A stretch of DNA of 64,000 bases from Bradyrhizobium sp. CCH5-F6 (GCF_001556045.1 NZ_LSIC01000124.1:1-64000); one strand, 5' to 3'. Counted from the stretch's first letter, positions 16,691 through 25,718 are shown. The notes: generated by a model not told the origin, from the sequence alone. Numbers and translations are program-made.

Positions 16691-17089
16691 TCACACCGGC
16701 AGAAACCGCTTCAAGGCCGGCATGAAGAAGATCCCGAGATTGATTGCAAAGCCGATGCTCCAGAGGATCGACCGCAGCGTCGGGCGGTTGCCGAGATAGG
16801 TCAGCACATAAGCGATCCGCACGATCAGGAACAGCGCTGCGAGCTCATCGATCAGTCGCTGCGGCGAGTCCCTGTATTCGGCGAGCAGCACCGCGAAGGC
16901 GAAGAACGGAAAGGTCTCGATGCCGTTCTGGTGCGCGCCGAGAGCGCGTTGCGAGAGGGCGTCCTCATAGAAGGCGGGGTCGCGCGGCCGGGAATTGTCG
17001 AAGCGGCGAAACCTGATCCATTTGATCGACGCGATCGTTAAGAGGTAAAGCAGCAGCGCTCCGAGGACGCACCATTCCGCGAGTGTCAT
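16691..17089 (-). CDS. MAPEG family membrane protein
   Basis: 132 residues from ATG 17089, with GGAGGAAAG immediately upstream on the minus strand. Four hydrophobic helices with RALGAHQNGIETFPFFAFAVLLA and RIAYVLTYLGNRPTLRS are typical of MAPEG proteins (membrane-associated eicosanoid and glutathione metabolism), where the Arg and Asn bind glutathione. The bacterial role is not established. A very long frame continues upstream through ferrochelatase but is only antisense reading. Confidence 0.82.
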   Translation of the reverse strand: MTLAEWCVLGALLLYLLTIASIKWIRFRRFDNSRPRDPAFYEDALSQRALGAHQNGIETFPFFAFAVLLAEYRDSPQRLIDELAALFLIVRIAYVLTYLGNRPTLRSILWSIGFAINLGIFFMPALKRFLPV

Positions 17090-17170
17090 CTTTCCTCCCC
17101 GCTTGGGTGCGACCCTAGCGAACCCGGCCTCATCTTGACAAGTTCGGACCAAAGCGCGACCCACAGAGCC

Positions 17171-18208
17171 ATGACCAGCGTCGTCCCCCTCGAGACCGCG
17201 AAACCGGTCGCCCAATCCGCAATGCCGCGCGTCGGCGTGCTCCTGATCAATCTCGGCACGCCCGATACGGCCGATGCCCGGGGGGTGCGGGTCTATCTGA
17301 AGGAGTTCCTCTCGGACGCCCGGGTGATCGAGGATCAGGGCCTGATCTGGAAGCTGGTCCTCAACGGCATCATCCTGAACACCCGCCCCCGGGCCAAGGC
17401 ACGCGACTATCAGAAGATCTGGAACACCGAAAAGAACGAGTCCCCGCTCAAGACCATCACGCGCTCGCAGAGCGACAAGCTCGCCGCGGCGCTGTCGAAC
17501 CACGCCCATGTCGTGGTCGATTGGGCGATGCGCTACGGCAATCCCTCGATCAAGGCGGGAGTCGACGGGCTGATCGCCAGGGGCTGCGAGCGCATCCTCA
17601 CCGTGCCGCTCTATCCGCAATATTCGGCCTCGACCTCCGCAACGGTCTGCGACGAGGTGTTCCGCGTCCTCTCGCAGATGCGGTCCCAGCCCACGCTGCG
17701 CGTGACGCCACCCTATTACGAGGACGAGGCCTATATCGACGCTCTCGCGACTTCGATCGAGACGCATCTTTCGACGCTCTCCTTCGAGCCGGAGCTGATC
17801 GTCGCCTCCTTTCACGGCATGCCGAAATCCTATGTCGACAAGGGCGACCCCTATCAGAGCCATTGCGTGGCGACGACGGAGGCGCTGCGCCGGCGGATGA
17901 AGCTGGACGATACCAAGCTGCTGCTGACATTCCAGTCGCGCTTCGGCTTCGACGAGTGGCTGCAGCCCTACACCGACAAGACCATGGAGCGTCTCGCCAA
18001 GGAGGGCGTGCGCCGGATCGCGGTGGTGACGCCGGGCTTTTCCGCCGATTGCCTGGAGACGCTGGAGGAGATCGCGCAGGAGAATGCCGAGATCTTCGAG
18101 CACAATGGCGGCGAGCAGTTTTCCGCGATCCCCTGCCTCAACGACAGCGTACCCGGCATGGACGTGATCCGTACCCTGGTGCTGCGCGAGCTCCAGGGCT
18201 GGATCTGA
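17171..18208 (+). CDS. hemH: Ferrochelatase
   Basis: A 345-residue enzyme that inserts Fe(II) into protoporphyrin IX at the last step of haem synthesis. Seen: GVLLINLGTPDT at the start, the metal-binding His in VASFHGMPKSYVDKGDPY, and the C-terminal VVTPGFSADCLETLEEI with the conserved Glu. ATG 17171 is preferred; a TTG at 17135 would add a non-conserved tail. It is divergent from MAPEG. The 294 bases after it (18209-18502) hold no gene. Confidence 0.93.
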   Translation: MTSVVPLETAKPVAQSAMPRVGVLLINLGTPDTADARGVRVYLKEFLSDARVIEDQGLIWKLVLNGIILNTRPRAKARDYQKIWNTEKNESPLKTITRSQSDKLAAALSNHAHVVVDWAMRYGNPSIKAGVDGLIARGCERILTVPLYPQYSASTSATVCDEVFRVLSQMRSQPTLRVTPPYYEDEAYIDALATSIETHLSTLSFEPELIVASFHGMPKSYVDKGDPYQSHCVATTEALRRRMKLDDTKLLLTFQSRFGFDEWLQPYTDKTMERLAKEGVRRIAVVTPGFSADCLETLEEIAQENAEIFEHNGGEQFSAIPCLNDSVPGMDVIRTLVLRELQGWI

Positions 18209-18502
18209 TGGGGGCCTCCTCCATGCTTCCCGTCCGGGACGTTCGCGCGCCGCCCTCGGCCGGGCCTTGCGGGCAGCAAGCGCGATACGCCCGATGCTCC
18301 GGCTTCGCCGATTTTCGCTGCCAGGTCCGGGCTCGCACCCTTTCAAGAGCCTGTCGCAAATACATATCGTGACCATCCCCTCGCTCGAAGTCTTGTGCAG
18401 AATCGCGGCTATACCGACGTGAACTGCTACCGCTGAACCGCTAGGGTGACGAACCCGACCAATGACGGCGCGGGAAAAGGCTTTTCCTGCCTTGGAGGAA
18501 AT

Positions 18503-19507
18503 ATGAGCGGTTTCGACATTTTCGCGATTGTTCTGGTGTTGCTCGTCATCGTCACGCTGGTGGCCGGCGTGAAGACCGTGCCGCAGGGCTATGACTGGAC
18601 CATCGAACGGTTCGGCAAATACACCCAGACGCTGAGCCCCGGCCTCAATCTGATCGTCCCCTATTTCGACCGCGTCGGGCGCAAGATCAACATGATGGAG
18701 CAGGTGATCGACATTCCCGAGCAGGAGGTGATCACCAAGGACAACGCCACCGTGACGGTGGACGGCGTCGCCTTCTACCAGGTATTCGATGCCGCAAAGG
18801 CGAGCTACGAGGTCGCCAACCTCAACCAGGGGATCACGGTCCTCACCATGACCAACATCCGCTCGGTGATGGGCTCGATGGACCTCGACCAGGTGCTGTC
18901 GCATCGCGACGAGATCAACGAGCGCCTGCTCCGCGTCGTCGACGCCGCGGTCTCGCCCTGGGGCATCAAGGTCAACCGTATCGAGATCAAGGACATCGTG
19001 CCGCCTGCCGATCTGGTCGAGGCCATGGGCCGGCAGATGAAGGCCGAGCGCGTCAAGCGCGCCGACATCCTCGCCGCCGAAGGCCAGCGCCAGTCCGAGA
19101 TCCTGCGCGCCGAGGGCGCCAAGCAGGGCCAGATCCTCCAGGCGGAAGGCCGCAAGGAAGCGGCGTTCCGCGACGCCGAGGCGCGCGAGCGTTCGGCGGA
19201 GGCCGAGGCGAAGGCCACCCAGATGGTGAGCGAGGCGATTTCCAAGGGCGACGTCGCCGCATTGAACTATTTCATCGCCGACAAGTATATCAAGGCGTTC
19301 GGGCAACTGGCGGACTCGCCGAACCAGAAGGTCATCATGCTTCCGGTCGAAGCGATGAGCATGCTGGGCTCGCTCGCCGGCATCGGAGAGATCGCCAAGG
19401 CAACATTCGGCGAAGGCGCTGCCTCTGTAGCGGGCGCCGCGCGCCGTCCTGGCTCAGTGCCGCCGACCGGCAGCACGCCGCCGGCGGTGCCGCCGCGGCA
19501 GGGATAG
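18503..19507 (+). CDS. SPFH/Band 7 membrane scaffold protein (QmcA/stomatin-like)
   Basis: 334 residues from ATG 18503 with an excellent GGAGGAA site. One N-terminal membrane anchor (residues 5-25), the SPFH domain, and a long Ala/Glu/Lys/Arg/Gln-rich coiled coil at about 185-250. The tail is Pro/Ala/Gly-rich. These proteins form large cage-like oligomers in the inner membrane and act with NfeD partners on membrane organisation and quality control. The next gene, 17 bp away, encodes that partner. Confidence 0.9.
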   Translation: MSGFDIFAIVLVLLVIVTLVAGVKTVPQGYDWTIERFGKYTQTLSPGLNLIVPYFDRVGRKINMMEQVIDIPEQEVITKDNATVTVDGVAFYQVFDAAKASYEVANLNQGITVLTMTNIRSVMGSMDLDQVLSHRDEINERLLRVVDAAVSPWGIKVNRIEIKDIVPPADLVEAMGRQMKAERVKRADILAAEGQRQSEILRAEGAKQGQILQAEGRKEAAFRDAEARERSAEAEAKATQMVSEAISKGDVAALNYFIADKYIKAFGQLADSPNQKVIMLPVEAMSMLGSLAGIGEIAKATFGEGAASVAGAARRPGSVPPTGSTPPAVPPRQG

Positions 19508-19523
19508 TGAGAGAGGTCGTATC

Positions 19524-19967
19524 ATGACCGACATGTTCGTATCGCTCGGCACCTGGAACTGGCTGATCTTCGGCTTCGTCCTGATGGCGCTGGAGGTGCT
19601 GGCTCCGGGCATCTTCCTGTTCTGGCTCGGGCTGGCTGCGCTGCTGGTCGGGCTGATATCGTTCACGGTCGTCATATCCTGGCAGATCCAGCTGGTCATG
19701 TTCGCGATCTTCGCCGCCGCGGCCGTGCCGGTGTGGCGCCGCCTTGCCCGGCCGAAGCCGGACGCGAGCGGAAGCCCCTTCCTCAACAAGCGCAGCGAGG
19801 CGCTGCTGGGGCGCGAGTTCACGCTGGAGAAGCCGATCATCGACGGCCAAGGCACCATGCGCATCGGCGACACGGTATGGCGCGTTGCAGGCCCGGATAC
19901 GCCCGCGGGAACGCGGGTGAAGGTGGTGCAGGTGGACGGCGCGAACCTGACGGTGGCTGCGGCGTAG
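19524..19967 (+). CDS. NfeD-family membrane protein, partner of the SPFH protein
   Basis: A 147-residue protein with two to three hydrophobic helices followed by an OB-fold beta domain (LLGREFTLEKPIIDGQGTMRIGDTVWRVAGPDTPAGTRVKVVQVDG), the short NfeD architecture without a protease domain. It is co-transcribed with the SPFH gene and probably caps or anchors its oligomer. Confidence 0.88.
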   Translation: MTDMFVSLGTWNWLIFGFVLMALEVLAPGIFLFWLGLAALLVGLISFTVVISWQIQLVMFAIFAAAAVPVWRRLARPKPDASGSPFLNKRSEALLGREFTLEKPIIDGQGTMRIGDTVWRVAGPDTPAGTRVKVVQVDGANLTVAAA

Positions 19968-20034
19968 TTTGTTTGCCCGCTCCCCACTTGCGGGGACCGG
20001 CCGGATCAAGCGCCGCTCGGTTTCTGGATGGGGG

Positions 20035-20105
20035 CCTCCGCGAGTCCAACTGTTACCGTCTTCGCGGAGGCTCCCCCTCTCCTCGCAAGCGGGGTGAGGG
20101 AGAGG
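20035..20105. repeat. GC-rich hairpin and dispersed repeat, family B
   Basis: CCTCCGCGA (20035-20043) and TCGCGGAGG (20062-20070) form a perfect nine-pair stem. Directly after it, 20073-20105 is a palindrome-like CCCTCTCCTCGCAAGCGGGG/GAGGGAGAGG unit, a form often repeated between genes in rhizobia. The element lies between convergent nfeD and the HxlR gene and forms the C-terminal codons of the latter. Confidence 0.65.
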
Positions 20106-20427
20106 AATTCCACCTCTCCGCAAACCTGTGCAGCGGCATGAACGTCTCGCACAATTCACGCCCCAAGGCCGTCAGCCCATAGCCTCCGCCGTCGCCCAGC
20201 TCCACGAAGCCCGCCTCGCGCAGTTCGGTCAGCCGGGCCTGCAGCACCGTCGGCGAGGCCTCGTCGCAGGCGCTGCGCAGCGCGCGCGAGGTGAGGGGCT
20301 GTTCGCGCAACTCCCATAATATCCGCAGGCTCCAGCGCCGGCCGAGCAGGTCGAGCAACGCCATGATCGGCCGACCGGTGCGCGAGCCGCGCACGCTGCG
20401 TGTCTTCGAGCCAGCCTGCTTCGCCAT
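20053..20427 (-). CDS. HxlR-type winged-helix transcriptional regulator
   Basis: 124 residues from ATG 20427. The winged-helix region LLDLLGRRWSLRILWELREQPLTSRALRSAC...SPTVLQARLTELREAGFVEL is typical of HxlR regulators. No Cys residue for redox or thiol sensing lies in the recognisable domain except C near the helix-turn-helix. The last 15 or so residues (from NSSPSP onward) are encoded by a dispersed repeat, so the original stop was probably replaced. It is divergent from a CMD-family gene; twin palindromes in between are likely its operators. Confidence 0.82.
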   Translation of the reverse strand: MAKQAGSKTRSVRGSRTGRPIMALLDLLGRRWSLRILWELREQPLTSRALRSACDEASPTVLQARLTELREAGFVELGDGGGYGLTALGRELCETFMPLHRFAERWNSSPSPRLRGEGEPPRRR

Positions 20428-20446
20428 CGTCGCCTCTTGCGTCGTG

Positions 20447-20483
20447 CTACAAATAATGTAGCGTACTGCTACTGTAAATGTAG
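20447..20483. promoter_or_regulatory. Twin palindromic operators between HxlR and CMD genes
   Basis: CTACAAATAATGTAG (20447-20461) has perfect five-base arms; CTACTGTAAATGTAG (20469-20483) is a near copy with one arm mismatch. Their centres are 22 bases apart, two helical turns. The outer ends GTGCTAC and GTAGCAC make the whole block symmetric. They lie 16-52 bases upstream of the divergent gene and 20 bases upstream of the HxlR start, so binding would control both. Confidence 0.65.
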
Positions 20484-20498
20484 CACAGGAGCCGGCCC

Positions 20499-21050
20499 AT
20501 GTCCGAAGCCTCACCGCGCATCGCCCCGCTCGCGCCACCTTATCCCCCGGAGATCCAGGCGCAGTTCGACCGCGTCATGCGCGGCGCGCCTCCGCTGGTG
20601 CTGTTCCGGGTCATCGCGGGCCACAGCCGCGCCTGGGACAAGTTTCGCGCCGGCGGCCTGCTCGATCCCGGCCCGCTCTCCTTGCGCCAGCGCGAGATCG
20701 TCATCGACCGCACCTGCGCGCTGAACAGATGCGAGTACGAGTGGGGCGTGCATGTCGCGATTTTTGCCGGGCCGGCAAAGCTCACCGACGATGAAGTGCG
20801 TGCGACGGTGCAGGGCGACGCAGCATCAACATGCTGGTCACCGGGCGAGCAGGCGCTGATCGCAGCCGTCGACGCGCTGCATCACCGCGCGACGTTGAGC
20901 GACGAGGAATTCGCCGCACTCTCGGCGCACTACGACGAGGCACAGATCCTGGAGATCATGCTGTTGTGCGGCTTCTATCGCACCGTGTCGTATCTCGCGA
21001 ACGGGCTGCGGCTGCCCCTGGAGGAGAACGTGGCGCGGTTTCCGCAATGA
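20499..21050 (+). CDS. Carboxymuconolactone decarboxylase-family protein
   Basis: A 183-residue protein of the AhpD-like/CMD fold. The family helix shows LSLRQREIVIDRTCALNRCEYEWGVHV, in which the usual CxxC of AhpD is replaced by Cys-Glu-Tyr-Glu-Trp with a following His. It may be a peroxide-related or decarboxylase enzyme. Divergence from an HxlR regulator across twin operators suggests induction by the compound that the protein consumes. Confidence 0.82.
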   Translation: MSEASPRIAPLAPPYPPEIQAQFDRVMRGAPPLVLFRVIAGHSRAWDKFRAGGLLDPGPLSLRQREIVIDRTCALNRCEYEWGVHVAIFAGPAKLTDDEVRATVQGDAASTCWSPGEQALIAAVDALHHRATLSDEEFAALSAHYDEAQILEIMLLCGFYRTVSYLANGLRLPLEENVARFPQ

Positions 21051-21061
21051 AACTCCTTGCC

Positions 21062-21164
21062 GTCATTCCGGGGCACGCGGAGCGTGAGCCCGGAATCCAT
21101 CGTGCAGCGCCCTCGGAGATGAATGGATTCCGGGCTCGCGCCAAGTGGCGCGCCCCGGAATGAC
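21062..21164. repeat. Dispersed palindromic repeat, family A, copy 2
   Basis: A 103-base element with the same ends (GTCATTCCGGGGC...GCCCCGGAATGAC) and the same inner CCGGAATCC/GGATTCCGGG pair as 7181-7283, but with different central bases. It lies between the convergent CMD and kdsD genes. Confidence 0.8.
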
Positions 21165-21188
21165 ACGGCGCCCGTACAGACCGCGCGC

Positions 21189-22196
21189 CTACGCCACGCC
21201 CGCGCGCAGCAGATCGTGCAGATGCACGATGCCGACCACCTTGCCCGCCTCCGTCACCAGCAGCGTCGTGATCTTGCGGGTGTTCAGCACCTCGATCATT
21301 TCGGTCGCGAGCATCGAGGGCGGCACGGACTTGGGCTGCTTCGTCATGATCTCATCGACCGTCACGGTCAGCAGGTCGGGCCGCATATGGCGGCGCAGAT
21401 CGCCATCGGTGATGATGCCGACGGCCTCGCCCGCATCGTTGACGATGCAGACGCAGCCGAGCCCCTTGGCCGACATCTCGACCACCGCCTCCGACATCTT
21501 GGTGCCTTCAGGCTTGAGCGGAATCTCCGCGCCCGTACGCATGTAGTCGCGGACGAATTTCAGCATCGCGCCCAGCTTGCCGCCGGGGTGGAAATGCGCG
21601 AACTCCAGCGCGGTGAAGCCGCGGCCTTCGAGCAGCGCGATCGCGAGGGCGTCGCCGATCGCGGCCTGCATCAGAGTCGAGGTGGTCGGCGCCAGATTGT
21701 GCGGGCAGGCTTCGCGCGCCTTCGGCAGCTCGATCACGAGGTCGGCGGCCTGGCCGAGCGAGGAGGCCGCGTTCGACGTCACCGCGATCATGGGGATCGC
21801 GAACCGCGCCGAATAGTTCACGAGGTTCTTCATCTCCGGCTGCTCGCCGGACCAGGACAGCGCCAGGATGACGTCGTCGGCCGTAATCATGCCGAGATCG
21901 CCATGGCCGGCTTCGGCGGCGTGGACGAAGAAGGCGGGGGTGCCGGTCGAGGCCAGCGTCGCTGCGATCTTGCGCCCCATGTGGCCGGACTTGCCGAGGC
22001 CGGTGACGATGACGCGGCCCTTGGCCTGCCGGATCAGTTCGACCGCCCTCGCGAAGGTCTCGCCCAGCGGGCCGCGCAGGGCGGCTGCGAGCGCATTGAT
22101 GCCGCCGCTCTCCGTCTCCAGCGTGCGGAGCGCGGATTCGACGCTATCGGGAGTGGGGCCGGATGCTGCGGTCATCAGCGGTTTCGAACTCGGCAT
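21189..22196 (-). CDS. kdsD: Arabinose-5-phosphate isomerase (KpsF/GutQ family)
   Basis: 335 residues from ATG 22196. The SIS domain (GKVIVTGLGKSGHMGRKIAATLASTG-like stretch) is followed by two CBS domains that end in LVVTEAGKVVGIVHLHDLL. It converts ribulose 5-phosphate to arabinose 5-phosphate, the precursor of Kdo for lipopolysaccharide. The active-site His in AAEAGHGDLGM is seen. An ATG at 22175 is an alternative start; the region upstream to 22385 has no family similarity. Confidence 0.9.
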   Translation of the reverse strand: MPSSKPLMTAASGPTPDSVESALRTLETESGGINALAAALRGPLGETFARAVELIRQAKGRVIVTGLGKSGHMGRKIAATLASTGTPAFFVHAAEAGHGDLGMITADDVILALSWSGEQPEMKNLVNYSARFAIPMIAVTSNAASSLGQAADLVIELPKAREACPHNLAPTTSTLMQAAIGDALAIALLEGRGFTALEFAHFHPGGKLGAMLKFVRDYMRTGAEIPLKPEGTKMSEAVVEMSAKGLGCVCIVNDAGEAVGIITDGDLRRHMRPDLLTVTVDEIMTKQPKSVPPSMLATEMIEVLNTRKITTLLVTEAGKVVGIVHLHDLLRAGVA

Positions 22197-22387
22197 GTTC
22201 TGGTCCAGGGAGGGGAGGCGTTCGCCCGTTGGCGCCTGCTTAGCACGCCCAAACCGGTGAGGCGACGAGCGCCCCAACACCCTCAACCGGTCATTAACCA
22301 TAATTGTTTTAACTCCATTAACGATGGTTCCCGCCCCTCGGTTGGAGGCCGTCATGAAGTGTTTGATTTCGTTGGAGTTACTCAATC

Positions 22388-24133
22388 GTGGGGTCGTCTC
22401 CAGGCAGGGGCCGGAGCAAGCGCGGGCGTTTCCTGCGCGCCGCTTTGCCGTGCCTGGCGCTGACGGCCCTCGGAAGCGGCCCCGTGGCCGCCCAGAGCCT
22501 CACGCCCGACCTGTTCAATCCCAACCGCGGCGGCTTTGCCTCGCCCGACACGCTGCCGACGCGCCGCACGGCGGGCGTGCCGCAGGCGCCATCGGATTCA
22601 TTGCCGGCGCTGCCCGATCCCAATGCCGATCCGCGCAAGGCCCGCGAGAGGCCGGCGACCTCGCGCATCGGTCAGGTCCCGACCTACGGCCTGCCCGCCG
22701 CCACCGGCGCGAGCAGCTCCGGCTACGATTCGCTCAACCGCAAGCGGCAGCAGCCAAAGCTCTATCCCGGCCAGCCGAAGCCCAAGCGCGCGGCCGGCCC
22801 CGGCTCACCGGTGCCGCCCGCACCACCGCCGGCCACTACGCTCGGCCTGCCGCGGATCGCGCCGCCGCCATCCGCGTCAGCGAACAAGGCTCCAGTGCCT
22901 GCGGCGATGGCGGGCACCGTGCCCGGCCAGCCGCTGCGTCGCCGCCTGAGGGCCGATGACGATCCTTTCGGAGCCGTCGGCGACTATGCCGGCAGCTTCC
23001 TGATCAAGGGCGGGCTCGAGCTCTCCGCGGGCTATGACACCAATCCGACGCGCCTCAACAGGCCTGTCGGTTCGCCAGCCTATGTGATCGCGCCCGACCT
23101 CCTGGTGGTGTCCGATTGGGAGCGCCATGCGCTGGTCGCCGATCTGCGCGGCTCGTTCTCGGGCTACACCAACGACATGCCGGCGACGATCAACGGCTTC
23201 GCCTCGCCGTCGCCGGTCGAGGCCAATCGTCCCAATTTCGTCGGCCATGTGGACGGCCGGCTGGACGTCACCCGCGATTTCAAGCTGACCTCGCAGCTTC
23301 GCCTGCGGCTCGCCACCGACAATCCCGGCAGCCCGAACGTGCAGGCCGGCCTGCAGAAATACCCTGTCTACGCCACCTACGGCACGACGGTCGGCTTCGA
23401 CCAGACCTTCAACCGATTCCAGGTGGCCGCCGGCGCCACTGTCGATCGCACGGCGTATACCGATTCAAAACTCACCGATGGTTCGACGTTTCCCAACACC
23501 GACCGCGACTTCAACCAGTATGGCGGCATCGGCCGCTTCTCCTATGATCTCAAGCCGGGCCTGAAGCCGTTCGTCGAGATCCAGGGCGACACCCGCGTCC
23601 ACGACCAGGCCGCCGACCGCAACGGCTATTTCCGCGATTCAAACGGCGGCTACGCCAAGGTCGGTTCGTCCTTCGAATTCTCGCGCATCCTCATCGGCGA
23701 GATCTCGGTCGGATATTCCGCGCGCAACTATACCGACCCGCGCCTCAGCCAGCTTGCGGGCTTCCTCACCACGGGCTCCCTGATCTGGAACGCCAGCGGC
23801 CTCACCACGGTGAAATTCTTCACCGACACGCAGATCAACGAGACCACGATCCCCGGGTCCTCCGGCGTCCTGGTGCGCACCTACGCCGCCGAAGTCGACC
23901 ACGACTTCCGGCGCTGGCTCACGGCGGTCGGCAAGTTCACCTACGGCACCTACGACTACCAGGGCCAGAATCGCAACGACAAGACCTACTCGCTCGAAGG
24001 GAACCTGATCTACAAGCTCAACCGCAACATCTGGATCAAGGGCACGCTGCGCCACGACATCCTGGACTCGAACCAGGCCGGGTCGAGTTCGCAGGGGACG
24101 GTGATGCTGGTCGGGGTAAGGCTGCAGAACTAG
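22388..24133 (+). CDS. Outer-membrane beta-barrel protein with Pro-rich N-terminal region
   Basis: About 581 residues from GTG 22388 (GGAG 11 bases upstream; no in-frame ATG nearby). A Sec signal ends near VAAQS. Residues 30-190 are disordered and rich in Pro, Ala and Arg. From about residue 200 there are alternating amphipathic strands (GYDTNPTR, FSGYTNDM, GEISVGYSARNYTDPRL) ending in VMLVGVRLQN, typical of the outer-membrane beta-barrel group PF10082. Function unknown, possibly a polysaccharide or adhesion channel. Three TTAAC motifs are found between 22294 and 22322 upstream. Confidence 0.78.
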   Translation: MGSSPGRGRSKRGRFLRAALPCLALTALGSGPVAAQSLTPDLFNPNRGGFASPDTLPTRRTAGVPQAPSDSLPALPDPNADPRKARERPATSRIGQVPTYGLPAATGASSSGYDSLNRKRQQPKLYPGQPKPKRAAGPGSPVPPAPPPATTLGLPRIAPPPSASANKAPVPAAMAGTVPGQPLRRRLRADDDPFGAVGDYAGSFLIKGGLELSAGYDTNPTRLNRPVGSPAYVIAPDLLVVSDWERHALVADLRGSFSGYTNDMPATINGFASPSPVEANRPNFVGHVDGRLDVTRDFKLTSQLRLRLATDNPGSPNVQAGLQKYPVYATYGTTVGFDQTFNRFQVAAGATVDRTAYTDSKLTDGSTFPNTDRDFNQYGGIGRFSYDLKPGLKPFVEIQGDTRVHDQAADRNGYFRDSNGGYAKVGSSFEFSRILIGEISVGYSARNYTDPRLSQLAGFLTTGSLIWNASGLTTVKFFTDTQINETTIPGSSGVLVRTYAAEVDHDFRRWLTAVGKFTYGTYDYQGQNRNDKTYSLEGNLIYKLNRNIWIKGTLRHDILDSNQAGSSSQGTVMLVGVRLQN

Positions 24134-24863
24134 GGGAGGACCCATAGTTCCTCACGCGAACCAGATCGGCGCCAAACACCAGATTGTCTCCGCTGATGGT
24201 GTAGCTTTCTCCCTTCAGAGCGCCAAAGCCCAGAGACGAGTTGATCTTGTTGGCTACCGACCATTTGGCCATCACGCTGGCATTATCCTTGAACAGGACG
24301 TCCACGTGCACGTTGCCAACGATGATGCCGCGTATCTTCTGGATGCCTGGACGCTTCATGATGGCGTCGACGCAAGCCTTCACGTGGCGCGGCACGGGAG
24401 CATGGCCACGGATCGAGTAGGTTCGCGGAGAGTCGATCCGGATCGTGACGCGTCGAATGAACTCGATCTCGTTCTCCTCGAGATTGAGGTCGGCCTTGGC
24501 CTTGTGCAAATGCAGCACGCGACGCAGTGAGAGATCGAAATTGTAGGTGACGCGAGTCGGAGATCTGTCTCGCCAGCTCACGTCGGATAGCGGATAGCCC
24601 GGCGGACAATAGATCGGGTCCGCCTGCCAGAGCGCGGCTTCCCTGTAGGACGCCGGCCTGAGCTCGACCGCCGACATGAGGGTACCGGGAACGAACTCGT
24701 AGTTGCGATCGCTGAGGCTCACCGAAGTGGCAGGCAAGACCTGCTGATAGCCCGGAAACCGGTCCTTGAGCACGCTGCCAAGGGTCGGTGGCCGCGCGCA
24801 AGCCCCAACCGCCACCACCAGAACGGCGGCAACGGCCCGAAGTGCGAATAAGCTCATGCGCAT
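24036..24863 (-). CDS. Exported lipoprotein of unknown function, paralogue of the next gene
   Basis: A 275-residue protein with a lipoprotein signal (hydrophobic run then VGAC). The stretch FIRRVTIRIDSPRTYSI...VHVDVLFKDNASVMAKWSVANKINSSLGFG aligns with YIKDVTVDIKNAVKYTA...VTVKIYFVAGVSATLQFNIASRVKANLGFN of the upstream gene, and both have an FPGYQ/YPGYS motif and a Cys-Pro or Cys-Asn site after it. The last 30 residues overlap antisense with the beta-barrel gene by 98 bases and look like read-through after a lost stop. Last gene of a three-gene minus-strand group. Confidence 0.65.
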   Translation of the reverse strand: MRMSLFALRAVAAVLVVAVGACARPPTLGSVLKDRFPGYQQVLPATSVSLSDRNYEFVPGTLMSAVELRPASYREAALWQADPIYCPPGYPLSDVSWRDRSPTRVTYNFDLSLRRVLHLHKAKADLNLEENEIEFIRRVTIRIDSPRTYSIRGHAPVPRHVKACVDAIMKRPGIQKIRGIIVGNVHVDVLFKDNASVMAKWSVANKINSSLGFGALKGESYTISGDNLVFGADLVRVRNYGSSPSSAALPRPASPSPANSTRPGSSPGCRGAACP

Positions 24864-24883
24864 GAATCAGCCGCCGACTGGAT

Positions 24884-25633
24884 CTATCGCAGTGGTGCGG
24901 GCATGGCCGTGACGGCGAAGATCTGATTGCTCTCGGTAAGCACCATCGCCGGCTTTTCGGGCGTGCCAACCTGCACGGGCGTGACGTTGAAGCCGAGATT
25001 CGCCTTCACCCTGGACGCGATGTTGAACTGAAGTGTCGCGCTGACCCCGGCGACGAAGTAGATTTTCACCGTGACATCACCTGCGATGGCTGACGTGAGC
25101 ACTCTGCTGAAGGACGGGCACCGGGTCAGCGCGTCGTTGGACCAGTTCACCAGGATGTCAAACGGCGCCGTGTATTTCACCGCGTTCTTGATATCGACCG
25201 TAACGTCCTTGATGTACTTCGCATCGATGGCGGAGAGCTTAAAGATGGTGTCCTCGGGCCTTGCTCCGGACACGGTGAATTCGCCCGTGACGGTGATCTC
25301 TGTCTTGTAGCGCCAGTCTTGTATGCGCAAGGTTTTGCGCGGGGTGGGCATGACGGCCTGGTTTGGGTTGCAGTAGAGGCCCAGGTCGCCGTGCGAATAG
25401 GTCCCGCCCTGCGTCCTGCCCTTTTCCCTCGTCGCCCTCCAGACGCTGCCGAGGTAGCCGCTCTGGAAGTGAAGCGGATCGTTGCTGGGCGCTTCGATAA
25501 AGGGCGCAAACACGCTGTAGCCCGGATAGGTCTGACTGACGATGTCGGCAAAGCGCTCGAGCCCGAAGTCGCGAGCATGTGCGGTGGACACCGCCGTGCA
25601 CAAGGCGACGGCGGGCAGCAAATATCTCAACAT
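24884..25633 (-). CDS. Exported protein of unknown function
   Basis: 249 residues from ATG 25633, with a clear Sec signal ending at AHARDFG. The mature part is rich in beta-strand-like segments and has two Cys residues (YCNPNQ and TRCPSF) that may form a disulfide. Related to the downstream lipoprotein over most of its length. It lies 20 bp from that gene and 85 bp from the upstream one, so the three probably form an operon. No known domain recognised. Confidence 0.68.
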   Translation of the reverse strand: MLRYLLPAVALCTAVSTAHARDFGLERFADIVSQTYPGYSVFAPFIEAPSNDPLHFQSGYLGSVWRATREKGRTQGGTYSHGDLGLYCNPNQAVMPTPRKTLRIQDWRYKTEITVTGEFTVSGARPEDTIFKLSAIDAKYIKDVTVDIKNAVKYTAPFDILVNWSNDALTRCPSFSRVLTSAIAGDVTVKIYFVAGVSATLQFNIASRVKANLGFNVTPVQVGTPEKPAMVLTESNQIFAVTAMPAPLR

Positions 25634-25718
25634 GATGCCCCCAAAAAATATCAAGTAAGAGTTGAAAGCTAGACCAGACGTTTCCCGCCGACAACCTAGA
25701 ATATATGGGTTGTCCAGC

